Shown here: positions 1 to 9,417 of the stretch, in pieces
How positions within the stretch are numbered: position 1 is the first letter of the stretch
Layout of the letters: each line of letters starts with the position of its first letter
Source: Plantago elongata
Lineage: Eukaryota; Streptophyta; Magnoliopsida; Lamiales; Plantaginaceae
Direction of reading: 5' to 3'
Assembly (NCBI GenBank): GCA_036897095.1
Contig: JAYMSP010001386.1
Span: 1 to 32,754, forward strand
Length of the DNA stretch: 32,754 nucleotides
The notes under the pieces: model-generated
Told to the model about the DNA's origin: nothing
The model's input: the letters and a program-made list of their open reading frames with translations, nothing else
Database searches by the model: none
Program-made: the position numbers and the translations under genes

Positions 1-137
1 AAACTGGAGAGAAGGTTTCACGATAATCGACTCCTTTCTTTTGAATGAATCCTTTGGCTACAAGTCTGGCCTTAAATCGTTCTACTTTACCAGAAGCATC
101 CCTTGTGGTTTTGAAAACCCACTTGGAACAAATCTGC
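1..137 (-). mobile_element. Ty1/Copia reverse transcriptase fragment (fossil)
   Basis: Read on the minus strand, this stretch encodes the opening of the Copia-type reverse transcriptase domain (RVT_2). The recognisable signature runs KWVFKT, then [12 protein letters not shown], then ETFSPV. It continues off the left edge, so its full extent is unknown. To the right it stops abruptly where Ty3/gypsy protease sequence begins, in the same orientation. It is a fossil piece of a different retroelement superfamily from its neighbour, placed there by a nested insertion or by recombination. Confidence 0.85.
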
Positions 138-399
138 GGGGGTAGATTCTACCTAAATACTCAACCGCGCAGTTAGTGTAAATCTTGTCTGATACTACAC
201 TACTGCCAAAAGGAGATTCGATATCAAAGTAGTATGCTAGTCTGGCAGGAGTAAGATTTAACTTGCTAGCATATCGAGCAGCAATAAAAGAATGGGTTGC
301 TCCACTATCAAATAGTGTTGTACCAAGGATGGAGGCAATAGAAATCGTACCTTCAAGGTCATTGAGTGTCGAAGGGCTCCCTGGCTCGGCGGTCATCAT
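138..399 (-). pseudogene. Retropepsin (aspartic protease) remnant of the gypsy element
   Basis: The minus-strand translation carries the aspartic protease core of Ty3/gypsy polyproteins: a hydrophobic lead-in, then LFDSGATHSFI with the catalytic D-S-G, followed by a conserved segment ending near VEYLGR. In this family the protease follows the gag zinc knuckles and releases the mature proteins from the polyprotein. Retropepsin similarity ends close to the Copia junction at about 138-150. Treated as part of a fossil. Confidence 0.8.
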
Positions 400-479
400 G
401 AACGCCCTTGGTCGGGTATTCTGGCGTTCAGCAAGCTTGGCATTTGCGGGAGCGTTGGGACGGGGTTCCCATGAGGATA

Positions 480-1509
480 TAGTTGGACAATTCGAAAGAC
501 GGTGCTGATCGCTCCCGCACTTCAGACACCGTTTATTCTTGAGCCAGCACTGGGGCTCGGTGTGGCCGGCTTTCCCACAGAAGGTGCAAGCAGTTGTAGT
601 AGGGTTCCTTGCTGGCTAGTTTCTCGGAGCAGACTCAACCCGGGGATGGGGGTTCCCTCGGGACTGCTCAGAACTTCGATTTTCCATTGGCCTCTTATTT
701 ACAAACGAGGAATTCTCGGGTCGATTCCTCCTTAGTTTTTCCTCTAGTTTCCGAATTTCTCTGAACACGTCTTCCACTTGGAGAATCTTCTCTACTGCTT
801 TAACATAGCTCGTATGGTTTACTGAAATTAAGGCCCGGCGTAAGTCCATCCTCAGGCCTTCTACCAAGTTCCGTATCTTACTCTTCTCGTCGCCCCAATA
901 ATGGGAGAGCGTACTGGATCAAGCGGAAAAATTTCGTTTCGTACTCACTGACACTTCTACTACCTTGAATCAACTCTAGGAACTTCTGCTCGCGGACGTT
1001 CCTAATCACTTCCGGTACAAACTTGTCGTTGAACTCCTGGACAAAGTTCTTCCAGGTCGAGGGCGTTCCTTCCTGTTTCCACCTTCGGTTCACGAGCGTC
1101 CACCAATTTCTAGCGGCTTCTTCCAGCCGATAAGTAGCATATTTTACCTTTTGCTCTTCTGAGTAGCTGAGAACTTCAAAAAATTTCTCCAGACGAGCCA
1201 GGAACTCTTCTGCTTTCTTATCATCAATCCCCCCAAAAATACTGGGGGGTTGAACCTGAGGAACCGCTCTAAGACTTTATCGTCGCTTTGAATAGCAGGC
1301 GATCGGTTTGCATTAGTCAGTGGCTGTTGATTCTGCCACTGTTGGGTAAGGAAAGTCCAGAAGGACAACATTTCCTGCATACTCTCTTGAGGGTTGGGTC
1401 CTCCCGCTTGAGGAGTTGGAGTAGTCACTTCCGGGTTTGGGGAAACTGGCTGAGGGGGTGTATATTCTTCTCCCTGAGCTTCAGGTTGTGGACTATCGGT
1501 TTCAGACAT
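480..1509 (-). pseudogene. Gag remnant with two CCHC zinc knuckles (gypsy element)
   Basis: The minus strand begins with an acidic, proline-rich N-terminus (MSETDSPQPEAQGEE) typical of plant gypsy Gag. It continues into a retrotransposon-gag domain (W-KNFVQEFNDKFVPEVIR, KFLELIQGSRSVSEYE) and a basic, arginine-rich stretch. At about 610 to 500 there are two zinc knuckles in tandem: C-x2-C-x4-H-x4-C (CTFCGKAGHTEPQC) and a second of the same spacing (CLKCGSDQHRLSNC). Gag forms the particle shell and its knuckles bind the element RNA. The reading is broken in a few places; it is a fossil. Confidence 0.85.
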
Positions 1510-1901
1510 TTTCTCTTGTCTGAAATGCGGTAAATGTGCAACACGGTTAATAACCGATTGCAGATACGATAGTTGTTAGGATAATAACAGGCGGTTACTT
1601 AATTTTTACATAATATTTTTTTGGTTACCCTAATCCCCTAAAAGTTCTAATTTAAAACCTGTGATTCCTTGAGTTAAGGGTTTCCAGGTTAACTACAATG
1701 TAACGAGCAAATAATTCAAACCGACGTTTTATTCCTAAACTTCTTCGGATACATATCTTACAGGACTTTCGGTCGAACTGACCGGTTTATTCCTATTTAC
1801 CTGACCAGTACATACCTATATACAATACTTAGTTTCTACTACCGATTAAACTACTAACACATAAAGCTTTGGGACCTCTGATGCCTCGTCGTCTGGCTAT
1901 C
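1510..1901 (-). other. Gypsy leader segment between leader ORF and gag
   Basis: No gene is visible here. The stretch lies between the leader ORF and the gag start on the minus strand and looks like untranslated internal leader. I see no strong repeat or hairpin in it. Confidence 0.5.
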
Positions 1902-2318
1902 TCAGTCCTGACTCAGGTCTTCAACCGGGTCTTCTTCCTCAGAAGAAAGGTAGCGCGGAGCCAGGATACGTGGCTGGTAGGGACGCGTAGATATTCGAGC
2001 TGTCATCCGGTGTCTGGGGGCCGCATTGCTTGGACCGGCTTCGGGCATCTCTTCTCCTGCTCTTGACGGAGGAGTCGGGTGTTTCAGCAGGGCTAGGTCC
2101 TCCAGAGTCTGCTCAATGTAACCCAGCTCCTCTCCTACATACCTCATCTCCATCCGGATGGCACACATCCGATGCCCTACTGCTCGGATTCGGGCACGTG
2201 TCCTTCTTTCTGCGTCTATTCGCGCAGCCCTCTTTCTGGCACGTATGTCCCTAAGATGGGCTTCCTCAATCCAGGACTGAACGAAGCGTCGGTCAGTGTC
2301 CCAATCTTCGTCACTCAT
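1902..2318 (-). CDS. Leader ORF upstream of gag in the gypsy element, function unknown
   Basis: An uninterrupted 138-codon minus-strand ORF lies between the primer-binding site and gag, about 130 bp downstream of the primer-binding site. The protein starts MSDEDWDTDRRFVQSWIEEA. Residues about 15-75 are rich in Arg, Glu and Ala with helical spacing, which suggests a coiled coil. The C-terminal third is Pro/Ser-rich and ends with an acidic cluster (SSEEEDPVEDLSQD). I recognise no named domain. Extra ORFs ahead of gag are known in some plant gypsy lineages such as Ogre/Tat, but I cannot place this one. Its openness beside a broken gag could reflect conservation or chance. Confidence 0.5.
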   Translation of the reverse strand: MSDEDWDTDRRFVQSWIEEAHLRDIRARKRAARIDAERRTRARIRAVGHRMCAIRMEMRYVGEELGYIEQTLEDLALLKHPTPPSRAGEEMPEAGPSNAAPRHRMTARISTRPYQPRILAPRYLSSEEEDPVEDLSQD

Positions 2319-2445
2319 CTGTCGAAGTCAGTAACATATAGATAATAACAGTGCATAATTATGTGTCACTCCCCTCCCCCACTTTTGAAAATACTTTAGG
2401 TTTTGGTATTTGAAAATGTGTCACACTCCTATTGCTCTGAACCGG

Positions 2446-2457
2446 GCTCTGATACCA
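2446..2457 (-). promoter_or_regulatory. Primer-binding site, tRNA-iMet type
   Basis: The minus strand reads TGGTATCAGAGC three bases inside the LTR end (LTR ...TTTCA, then GAG). This is the standard plant retrotransposon primer-binding sequence complementary to the 3' end of initiator methionine tRNA. It fixes the element's orientation and the inner edge of the 5' LTR at 2461. Confidence 0.9.
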
Positions 2458-2834
2458 CTCTGAAACGCCCCGGATCTGGTTCAGACGTCAAGGGTTGTGC
2501 CGAATATTTCAAATACACATTTATTATTAAAATATTAAACATTATTCGTTACAAACCAAATGTACATGATAAGTAAAACGGAAAAACAGAAAACACACAT
2601 ATAACTTAAAACTGCAGCAACAGAATTTGCCAAAGTACGGCTGTCTGAGCTACCCAAGCCTGTCCTCGTGCTCAAAATTTGGAAAAGCAAGTTATTGAAA
2701 CAAAGAGAGTGTCAGTCACGAAGACTCAGTGAGGATAGTCAGGCATGCATGAAATGCGTATGAATGCACTAATGCAGCAAACCAACACAACACGCTGATC
2801 AGGCACTTTAACAATTTGGAAAAACCAGTATCAC

Positions 2835-3098
2835 ACACTTCAGGGTCGTAACCCAAGCTGTCTACACAGCAACACTTCAGGATCATAGATCCAAGCTATT
2901 TGCACAGCAACACTTCAGGATCAAAGATCCACGCTGTTTTCACATTACACTTCAGGATCATAGATCCACGCTGTTTTCACAGCAACACTTCAGGATCATA
3001 GATCCACGCTGTTTTCACAGCAACACTTCAGGATCAGAGATCTACGTTATTTTCACAGCAACACTTCAGGATCATAGATCCACGCTGTTTGCACAGCA
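2835..3098. repeat. Tandem array, about seven copies of a 37-38 bp unit
   Basis: The unit begins ACACTTCAGGATCATAGATC and ends with a CACAGCA-like tail. Copies start near 2835, 2872, 2910, 2947, 2985, 3023 and 3061, with a decayed eighth at 3099. Copies 4 and 5 are identical; the outer ones are more diverged, as expected from unequal exchange. It lies in the R/U5 side of the gypsy LTR. Confidence 0.9.
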
Positions 3099-4064
3099 AT
3101 ATTTTAGGATACGGTTCCCAGTTTTTTTTAGAAAACAGTGTTTGGTTGCCTTTTTAGGAAAACAGTTTTCGTGCAATGCAATGCATGAGGATCAGAAATG
3201 TAAGAACATTAAAATATGCAGAGTACATTGTCAATTTATTACTTCGAGAGCAGTAAAACATTTTTAGAGTTCACTATCACTCAAGTACACTATCACTTGG
3301 AAACAGTAACACTTTTTCAGAGTACACTATCACTTAGTTACTTGGCCAATAAAATTCACGTCAATACCGACAGGTAATTCCTAGATACAGGTCATCTACT
3401 GTTTATACTTAGAGATCAAAATCAATAGTCGAGTCGCATGTAGTAGAACGTCGTCGGGTAATCGCAGTCAGAGCTAGACAGTCAGGCACATAAACAGGTA
3501 CAGGAGTGAAATGCGAGGAATGAACAGTAGCACTTTAGCTTTCCCAGGGCCTGATGCCGAAGGCCAGCTATCACTCACCGTATGTGCCGGATGCGTCAGG
3601 ATCCTCCGAGATTCCTGATAGACAGATAACAATACTACTCAATATCTTAAAAGATTCCTGACACTTTTCATATTTTCTAACGACGTCTTAGTGAATTCTT
3701 TTATCTTATGACGTACGGATTTAATATCCGAGTTTTACCCTTATTCTGACACTTTATTTAATTACATTTTCGACGCTTAAACTAAACGACACTAATTGAC
3801 AATTCGACCTCAATTACTTTTTTCCGTTAAAACCGACAAGATGACATTTTATTTTACTTTCAAAATTTATCTGGTATTTTATTCCTAACAAGTGCAACAA
3901 ACGACAAGTCTGTCCCAGTATAAACCTATATCCGGTATAACTCCTAACAGATAAATTCAGACCACAGACGACAAGTCTGTTCCAGTACATTTCAACCTTT
4001 AACAGTATTTAACCAATATATGTTCCAACAGTATAATACCATTAAATAATATTATTATTTTCCA

Positions 4065-4221
4065 GTCGACGGCAAGTCGACGTCTACAAAAGCCAACAGT
4101 GCAATTTCTAGTCGACGGCAAGTCGACGTCTATTCACAATTTACTAGTATATAGTCCAACCCAACTTAATAACAGTCCGCGACCAGCGGCAATTACCCTA
4201 CTGTCGACGGCCAGTCGACAC
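4065..4221. repeat. Repeated GTCGAC palindromic motif in the LTR
   Basis: The word GTCGACGGCAAGTCGAC occurs at 4065-4081 and 4111-4127, with a variant (GTCGACGGCCAGTCGAC) at about 4203-4219. Related GACAAGTCTGT words lie near 3903 and 3969. Each unit holds two GTCGAC palindromes, so the motif can fold back on itself. Confidence 0.7.
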
Positions 4222-4239
4222 TACATCATATAACAGACC

Positions 4240-4500
4240 AACAATATAATAATTATTAATAACCGGTAATTATGTTAATAATCAGTAATTAACGATAATT
4301 AACCATTAATTAATACTAATTATAATAATTAATGCTAATTAACTATAATTAGCGATAATAATATTAATTAATACTAATGATAATTAACTAACGATAATTA
4401 ATTAACGGTAATTAACTAACGGTACTTAATTAAAGGAAATTAACTAACGATAAATAATTAGCGAACGATAATTAGCGATAAATAATAAAATAACACGATA
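4240..4500. repeat. AT-rich TAATTA/ACGATAATTA low-complexity zone
   Basis: About 260 bp consist of variants of TAATTAAC, ACGATAATTA and GGTAATTA in irregular tandem order. It is non-coding and lies within the gypsy LTR. Its edge drops sharply into GC-richer sequence near 4500. Confidence 0.75.
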
Positions 4501-4831
4501 CTGACCGAACGCGCGTCGAGCGTCGGACAGCGTAACAGTAGCCGAGGCGGTGTCGAGGTGGTACGACTGCGAATAATATTTAATTACTTTCCCGTTCATT
4601 TATTCGAATTTAATCGAAATCGATCGAGAAATCTAACCGGAATAATTGGTCGAGTTAACGACACTATCCCGGGATGAGGCAATCGGGCAGTGGTGGTAGG
4701 TGGTCGGAGATGGCCGGAGATTGCGGCGGCGGAGCAGAAAGACAAAGGCGGAGGAAAGGGGCTATAGAAGGAGAAATTGAGAGGAGAAGAAGCATAAATG
4801 GTGTGAGGATGCAATGGGGGGGGCTGGTCGG

Positions 4832-4842
4832 GGTATATATAG
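4832..4842 (-). promoter_or_regulatory. Candidate LTR promoter TATA box
   Basis: The minus strand reads CTATATATACC within a GC-rich island, the best TATA match in the LTR in element orientation. If used, transcription would start near 4800, making U3 about 0.79 kb and R plus U5 about 2.3 kb. A second TATATAA-like word lies near 5274-5283. Confidence 0.4.
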
Positions 4843-5587
4843 CCCGATGGCGGCTGAATAGGGCGGTGAAAGGCGGTGAGAGGGTGGAGTAGTGGTCGGA
4901 AATTGGCCACGTTGTGCATTTCCCTTCCGTTCGCTCTTTCCACGTCGTCTCTTCCTCAACCGTTCGTGCTCTGTTCCTCTCACATGCATTGGCGGCCGGT
5001 CGGTGAAGGCGGCACCGCCTTGGTTGTTCGGCCCGAGGAAGACTGTGGTTGGCATGAGGGAGGCGTTTGGTGGCACGAGGAAATCTCATCTTGGCACGGT
5101 CGAATTGGCACAGGGAGGCAGGCATGGATGGCGCGGGCGTGGCTGGCACGGTGAAATTGTGGAACAGCCGATTTGGGTTGATTTGGGGAAGATGATGATG
5201 CTAGATTGACCGAAATACCCTCACTTGGAATTAAAAGGAAAGAAGGCCTAAGGTTAAACCGGTACTTTCGCTATTATATATAACTGGATCGTCCTGGCTT
5301 CCAAACGACTCGCAAATAAAATCCGAAAAAATGAAAAATCGATTCTCGGACATTTTTTAAGTCGTTCTCGAGCCACAGGAAAAATAAAATAAATAATTCT
5401 TATTTTATTATTTTTATTATTATTTTATTAATAAATAACCAAATTCTATTTTAACGTCGAATCCGCTCGGTGTTAAAATTCTAAATTCGACCTAACCTAC
5501 TTACGTAATATTTTCGCTCGTGCGAAATAATAAAATTAATATTTTATTAAATTTTTGAAAAGACGAGGAAATTTGTCGGACCTTACA

Positions 5588-5700
5588 TAATCAGTAATCA
5601 CCATTCTCTATGCAGAGGGTATAATCACCAATTTTGAAGAATCGAACCCGTGACTTGTGTCTCAGCTTGCCACTCGACTACAAACGCTTTGACGTCTTTA
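5588..5700 (-). mobile_element. tRNA-derived SINE-like fragment
   Basis: On the minus strand an A-box match (TAGTCGAGTGG, 5680-5670) is followed about 30 bases later by a B-box match (GGTTCGATTC, 5648-5639). This is the internal RNA polymerase III promoter layout of tRNA genes and tRNA-derived SINEs. No cloverleaf with a proper anticodon stem is evident, so a SINE head is likelier than a tRNA gene. The sequence ends exactly at the outer edge of the gypsy LTR. Confidence 0.4.
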
Positions 5701-6675
5701 TAGGAATTAAAATATAACAATTTATATTATGTTTAGACTTGAAATATTGTTTATTATTGTTTCAATGTTTTTTAAAATAAATGTGATTGGACATAACATA
5801 GTAAATGATGCCCTCTATTTAACTATAATATTTAATCAAAACATAGTTAAAAACATTGTGACTCACTAATCGCTTTCTCTTTCTATACAACGATATTCTC
5901 GGATCTCTGCCTGCGACAACTATCGACTATACGGTGATTGCAGGGATGAAGAGGATGCGAGGCTGGCCACGCAAGAAAGTCTCCCTCACGAACCAGCTCG
6001 ATAAGGGATTTGATTGTTACCAGGGGTGGGGAGCAAGAAGGGAACCAATTAACGGAAGAAATTCAAATTATTTCGACTAATGAGGATTCTGAGCAACGGG
6101 AAAACTGAGAAGACGATTGTGGCGGTGATGCGGCGGTGAGGCATACCGGCCATATCGAAGATGATATTGACCGAAATTGTTTACTCATCACTGGAGATGT
6201 TTTGGACCAAAACCTTCGTGTAGGTTTAATGGACAACCAGCCTGAATTAATTCGAACAAGGGTAGCGACATTGAATCAGGTAAACCCTAATCCTAACCCG
6301 GCGTCTCAACCTGAAAACCAGCAGCCCCAAGTTGTGACATCAGCACGACCTGGTATTGCGATTGGAACTGGACAACCGATCCATCTTTCGACTGAGATAA
6401 TTTGAGGAATCGGAAAACATCAAGGGGATTGGCTATTGATTTTACTGCCCATAGTATTGTGGATCGAGAGGTTGAGGTTGACATTCAAGAAGAGGATGTG
6501 GAATCCTAAATTGGTTTTGGATGACATCCCTCATAATGTATATGGTAGGTGGTGATTTGTCCATGAACGTCATTAAGCAATACATAATTATGTTTCGGAA
6601 CTTTGAGATCTTTTTTAGATTTTTTTTGGGCAATTTTCTACATCTTATTCATAAACATAAAGGCAATTTTCTACA

Positions 6676-6948
6676 TTGCCAGAGATGTTCCATAACGAAG
6701 AAGGATACTTTATCCTAAAATTCAAGACTATGGATGACATGAATGCGGTGATGAACAGGGGATCATACACGATCTATAATATGACGATGTTCTTACGTGA
6801 ATGGGCTACAGGTTTTTCTTTGAAGGATGATATGTTGCGAGCGATTCCAATGTGGGTGAAGCTATCCCAATTACCTCTGCATCTATGGGGATCAAAAAGT
6901 TTGGGAAAAATTGAAAGCGTCATAGGTAAGCTGCTATTCACAAATTAA
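6676..6948 (+). pseudogene. DUF4283 domain remnant of LINE ORF1
   Basis: The 90-codon reading EEGYFILKF...MNRGSYTIYNMTMFLREW...PMWVKLSQLPLHLWGSKSLGKI matches the DUF4283 layout of plant LINE ORF1 proteins: a β-strand-rich start, a conserved W in the middle, then the P-x-W-V-K-L-x-x-L-P-L-x-L-W motif. This domain normally precedes a CCHC knuckle, and a decayed one follows at about 7068. The host has no visible use for it. Confidence 0.75.
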
Positions 6949-7144
6949 TGTACTGACCGTAAAGTGAGGGTGATGTATGCTCGTATCCTTGTGGAGGTGG
7001 AATCACCAACAACATACGAGAATTTATTGTGATAAAGGACTTGAAGCAGAAGATGATTAAACAACTGGTTGAATACGAATGGAAGCCAATGTATTGCGAT
7101 AAATGATGTACGCAACTCTGCAAGACGTTCACCCCGAGGTAGAG

Positions 7145-7620
7145 TGGCAAGCATTAATGTTCGGTACACTTGCGTGTCCTAGGGATCGGCTGATAACTTG
7201 GTTAGCATGTCACGGGCGACTCACCATAACGAACCGACTCTACATTCGGAATGATTGATATTGTAGTGTGCGGGTTCTGTTCAAGTATGAAAACCTGGAA
7301 CACCTCATATTCGACTGTAGTGCGGCAAAGAAGATTTGGCTTGACTTATTGAGATGGTTGCAGTATCAACATACCCCGGGTGGTTGGGAAACTGAACTCT
7401 AGTGGGTACTTCGACATATCAAAGGGAAGAATTGGAAAAATTAGTTGCTCAAGGTAGCATTTTTGGAAACAGTCTATGAAGTATAGAAGCACCGGAATAA
7501 TAAGTATTTTAGTAATGATGATAGGCATTTATCCATTTCACAACAGATTATTGATGTTATTATTTATAGAACTTGGGTAGTGCCGCGACTTCGACCTCAT
7601 GTTCAGCGTCTTATGTTGTA
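7145..7620 (+). pseudogene. LINE ORF2 3' end: zf-RVT domain remnant
   Basis: The translation gives CPRDRLITWLACHGRLTITN, then a C-S-V-C-like pair and a decayed H...F-D-C segment, as in the zinc-binding domain that follows plant LINE reverse transcriptases. Frameshifts and stops break it. It sits only about 40 bp after the ORF1 knuckle, showing the internal deletion. Confidence 0.7.
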
Positions 7621-7742
7621 TTAGATAGTCGTCTTTGTTTACGATTTGGTTATATTTTATGAACTATATGTTGGACATTTTGATTGCTCGTACTTTTTAT
7701 TTGTTTTTTAAGTTTAATAATATATACTCATTAAAAAAACAA

Positions 7743-9380
7743 TTATATCGAGACATTAGTATTCACATGTAAAATGATTGACAATATACAAAAACAACTT
7801 TCAATACATAAATATTATTAATATTTTATTTTGAATATTATCCTTATAGTAGTTAATAACATCACTTGTTTGCGTTATATCTCTTATTAATACAAAACCA
7901 ACTTTCAATACATAAATATTATTAATATTTTATTTTGAATATTATCCTTATAATAGTTAATAATATCACTTGTTTGTGTTATATCTCTTATTAATATATG
8001 TCCCTTTCAAAATTTATATGTAAAATATGTAACATATTTTATTTCATATAAATTATTTATATTTTATATTTAACAACTTAATTATGAGCTTGCACTATTA
8101 TACATATACTTCTCTCGAAGTAATATATATCAACACATATATTTTTACATATTTAACTGCATCATTTGTCACCCCCATGTATATAAAACCAACACCCTAA
8201 TTAACTAGGAAAATTTTGTCTCAGCACTCAATTGCGGAGCAAATTTCAAAAACAATTAAGTTATAAAACACTTTATATTATAAAGTGCAAATAATACATC
8301 ACACCCTAAAATTATACATTCATTATAAAGATATACAACTTGTTGTTGTATCATAAAATGTAAATTATACAACGAATCTTTTTTAAATTATTAAAATCAA
8401 AAGGATACCTACCTCGAATTTTCCCAACTAAATATGCAATTGCTGATTTTAGTACGCATTCCCACACCCAATGTTCAATGTAATTGTTTCTTCTTGCTAC
8501 AACAACTCCCACCTTTGAGGGCTTTGGAGTGGTTCGACCATGATATCTTAACATGTAATATTACATCCCCTTATGGACCCAAAATCGATCATTTGGATCA
8601 TCAATATTTTCCATTGATTGAGTTTTGACTAATATATTGGTTGTAGGGCACTGGAAAATGTCGCTTGTTATATTTGCTCGTATGCACACTAACTTTTTTC
8701 TTTTTTTTTTAATTTAGTAACTCATCAAAAAAGTTTGTCGAATGAAAAACATTTAATTTAAAGTTTCTATAGATATATTTTTCAAGAGAAAGAATTACTT
8801 TATGAATATCGTATCAATGCCAACTAATTAATCAAATGCAACATATTTCATTTCACTACACAAGATCTAGGTGCACTGTTAATACAAGCCCCTCATGTTG
8901 TTCCCCTCTATTTATATAAAAAAAAAGAAGCTAGTAACAATAATTTCATTTACTTTCAAGTATAAGCATTTGCACGTTTGTCTCTCCAAGAGACAAACTC
9001 GAATTTTCAAAACTTATGATTCGGTTTAGAACAAGAGGTCATTTAAGAGTAAAATATCAATCTTAAAAGATATAAATTCATCTCTAATAAAGTATTAAAG
9101 GCAATTGAATGATCTAAAGGTGTAGTCTGAAAAACTATGCTAGATGATGGCATGTGAAACCAATTCAAATGCAGTCTCTTATAACTAATACTTCACGGAC
9201 CAATATTCTGACTATGAAGAGCCCATGACGGTTGGGCTCTAAATCATCTAATTGTGTTCTAGGAATATTTGCAATTCAGATGGAAAAAGGATCTCTAATA
9301 TATGATAAAAAATCCGATAAAAATATTATAAGTTGTGACATTTCTAAAAAAGATACATTTGATTGTTACTGTCTGATTTT
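7743..9380. other. AT-rich gene-free stretch
   Basis: I see no supportable gene. All ORFs are short and lack family signatures. The stretch holds a 104-bp tandem duplication (listed separately) and several poly-A/T runs. Confidence 0.6.
7787..7994. repeat. Tandem duplication, 2 x 104 bp
   Basis: Unit 1 (7787-7890) and unit 2 (7891-7994) both begin TACAAAA(A/C)CAACTTTCAA and end CTCTTATTAA. They differ at only about four positions, so the duplication is recent relative to the surrounding decayed elements. Confidence 0.95.
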
Positions 9381-9417
9381 GGTACTTTTAGTTGACATTG
9401 TGTCCAATTTAGGTACC

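Larger units (their letters stand above)
138..5587 (-). mobile_element. Broken Ty3/gypsy LTR retrotransposon, 5' portion
   Basis: Fossil Ty3/gypsy element read on the minus strand. From its 5' end it has a long LTR (5587 to 2461), a tRNA-iMet-type primer-binding site (2457 to 2446), a leader with a separate ORF (2318 to 1902), gag (1509 to about 620), two CCHC zinc knuckles (about 610 to 480) and a retropepsin domain (399 to about 140). The usual order gag, protease, pol is interrupted at about 138, where a Copia fragment begins; the rest of pol, integrase and the 3' LTR are not in the window. The coding part is broken, with roughly three breaks, yet long readable stretches remain, which suggests moderate age. 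A 3 kb LTR would fit a Del/Tekay-like chromovirus, but no integrase or chromodomain is visible to test that. Confidence 0.85.
2461..5587 (-). repeat. 5' LTR of the gypsy element, about 3.13 kb
   Basis: In minus orientation the LTR opens with TGTAAGGTCCGACAAATT and closes with GGGGCGTTTCA, so it has the usual TG...CA ends, and the primer-binding site follows at once. It is very long for an LTR and composite. Its outer third has a GC-rich island with a minus-strand TATA motif (4834-4841). The middle has an AT-rich zone of repeated TAATTA words (about 4240-4500) and paired GTCGAC motifs. The inner part has a 38-bp tandem array (2835-3098). Several overlapping ORFs at 4596-5209 are low-complexity and not convincing genes. 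The partner LTR is outside the window, so the age cannot be estimated from LTR divergence. Confidence 0.8.
5880..7742 (+). mobile_element. L1-type LINE with large internal deletion
   Basis: Plus-strand plant LINE remnant. It holds a basic N-terminal ORF1 start (MKRMRGWPRKK-like, about 5946), a DUF4283 region (6676-6948), a CCHC-type knuckle lead-in (VEYEWKPMYCDK, about 7068-7104), then directly the reverse-transcriptase zinc-binding domain (zf-RVT: CPRDRLITWLACHGRL, about 7145-7380) and a C-terminus ending HVQRLMLY near 7620. The endonuclease and reverse transcriptase that should lie between knuckle and zf-RVT are missing, so several kilobases were lost between about 7105 and 7145. A short A-run near 7734-7740 may be the tail. 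No target-site duplication was found. Stops and frameshifts interrupt both halves. Confidence 0.7.

Noticed and set aside
2835-3098. Regularly spaced repeats that could suggest a CRISPR array
   Set aside because: The 38-bp units are directly adjacent with no unique spacers, and the context is a plant retroelement LTR.
4596-5209. Cluster of overlapping ORFs up to 161 codons on both strands
   Set aside because: They lie in the GC-rich part of the gypsy LTR, overlap each other in several frames and are Pro/Arg/Ser-rich low-complexity sequence without any domain. High GC content explains the lack of stops.
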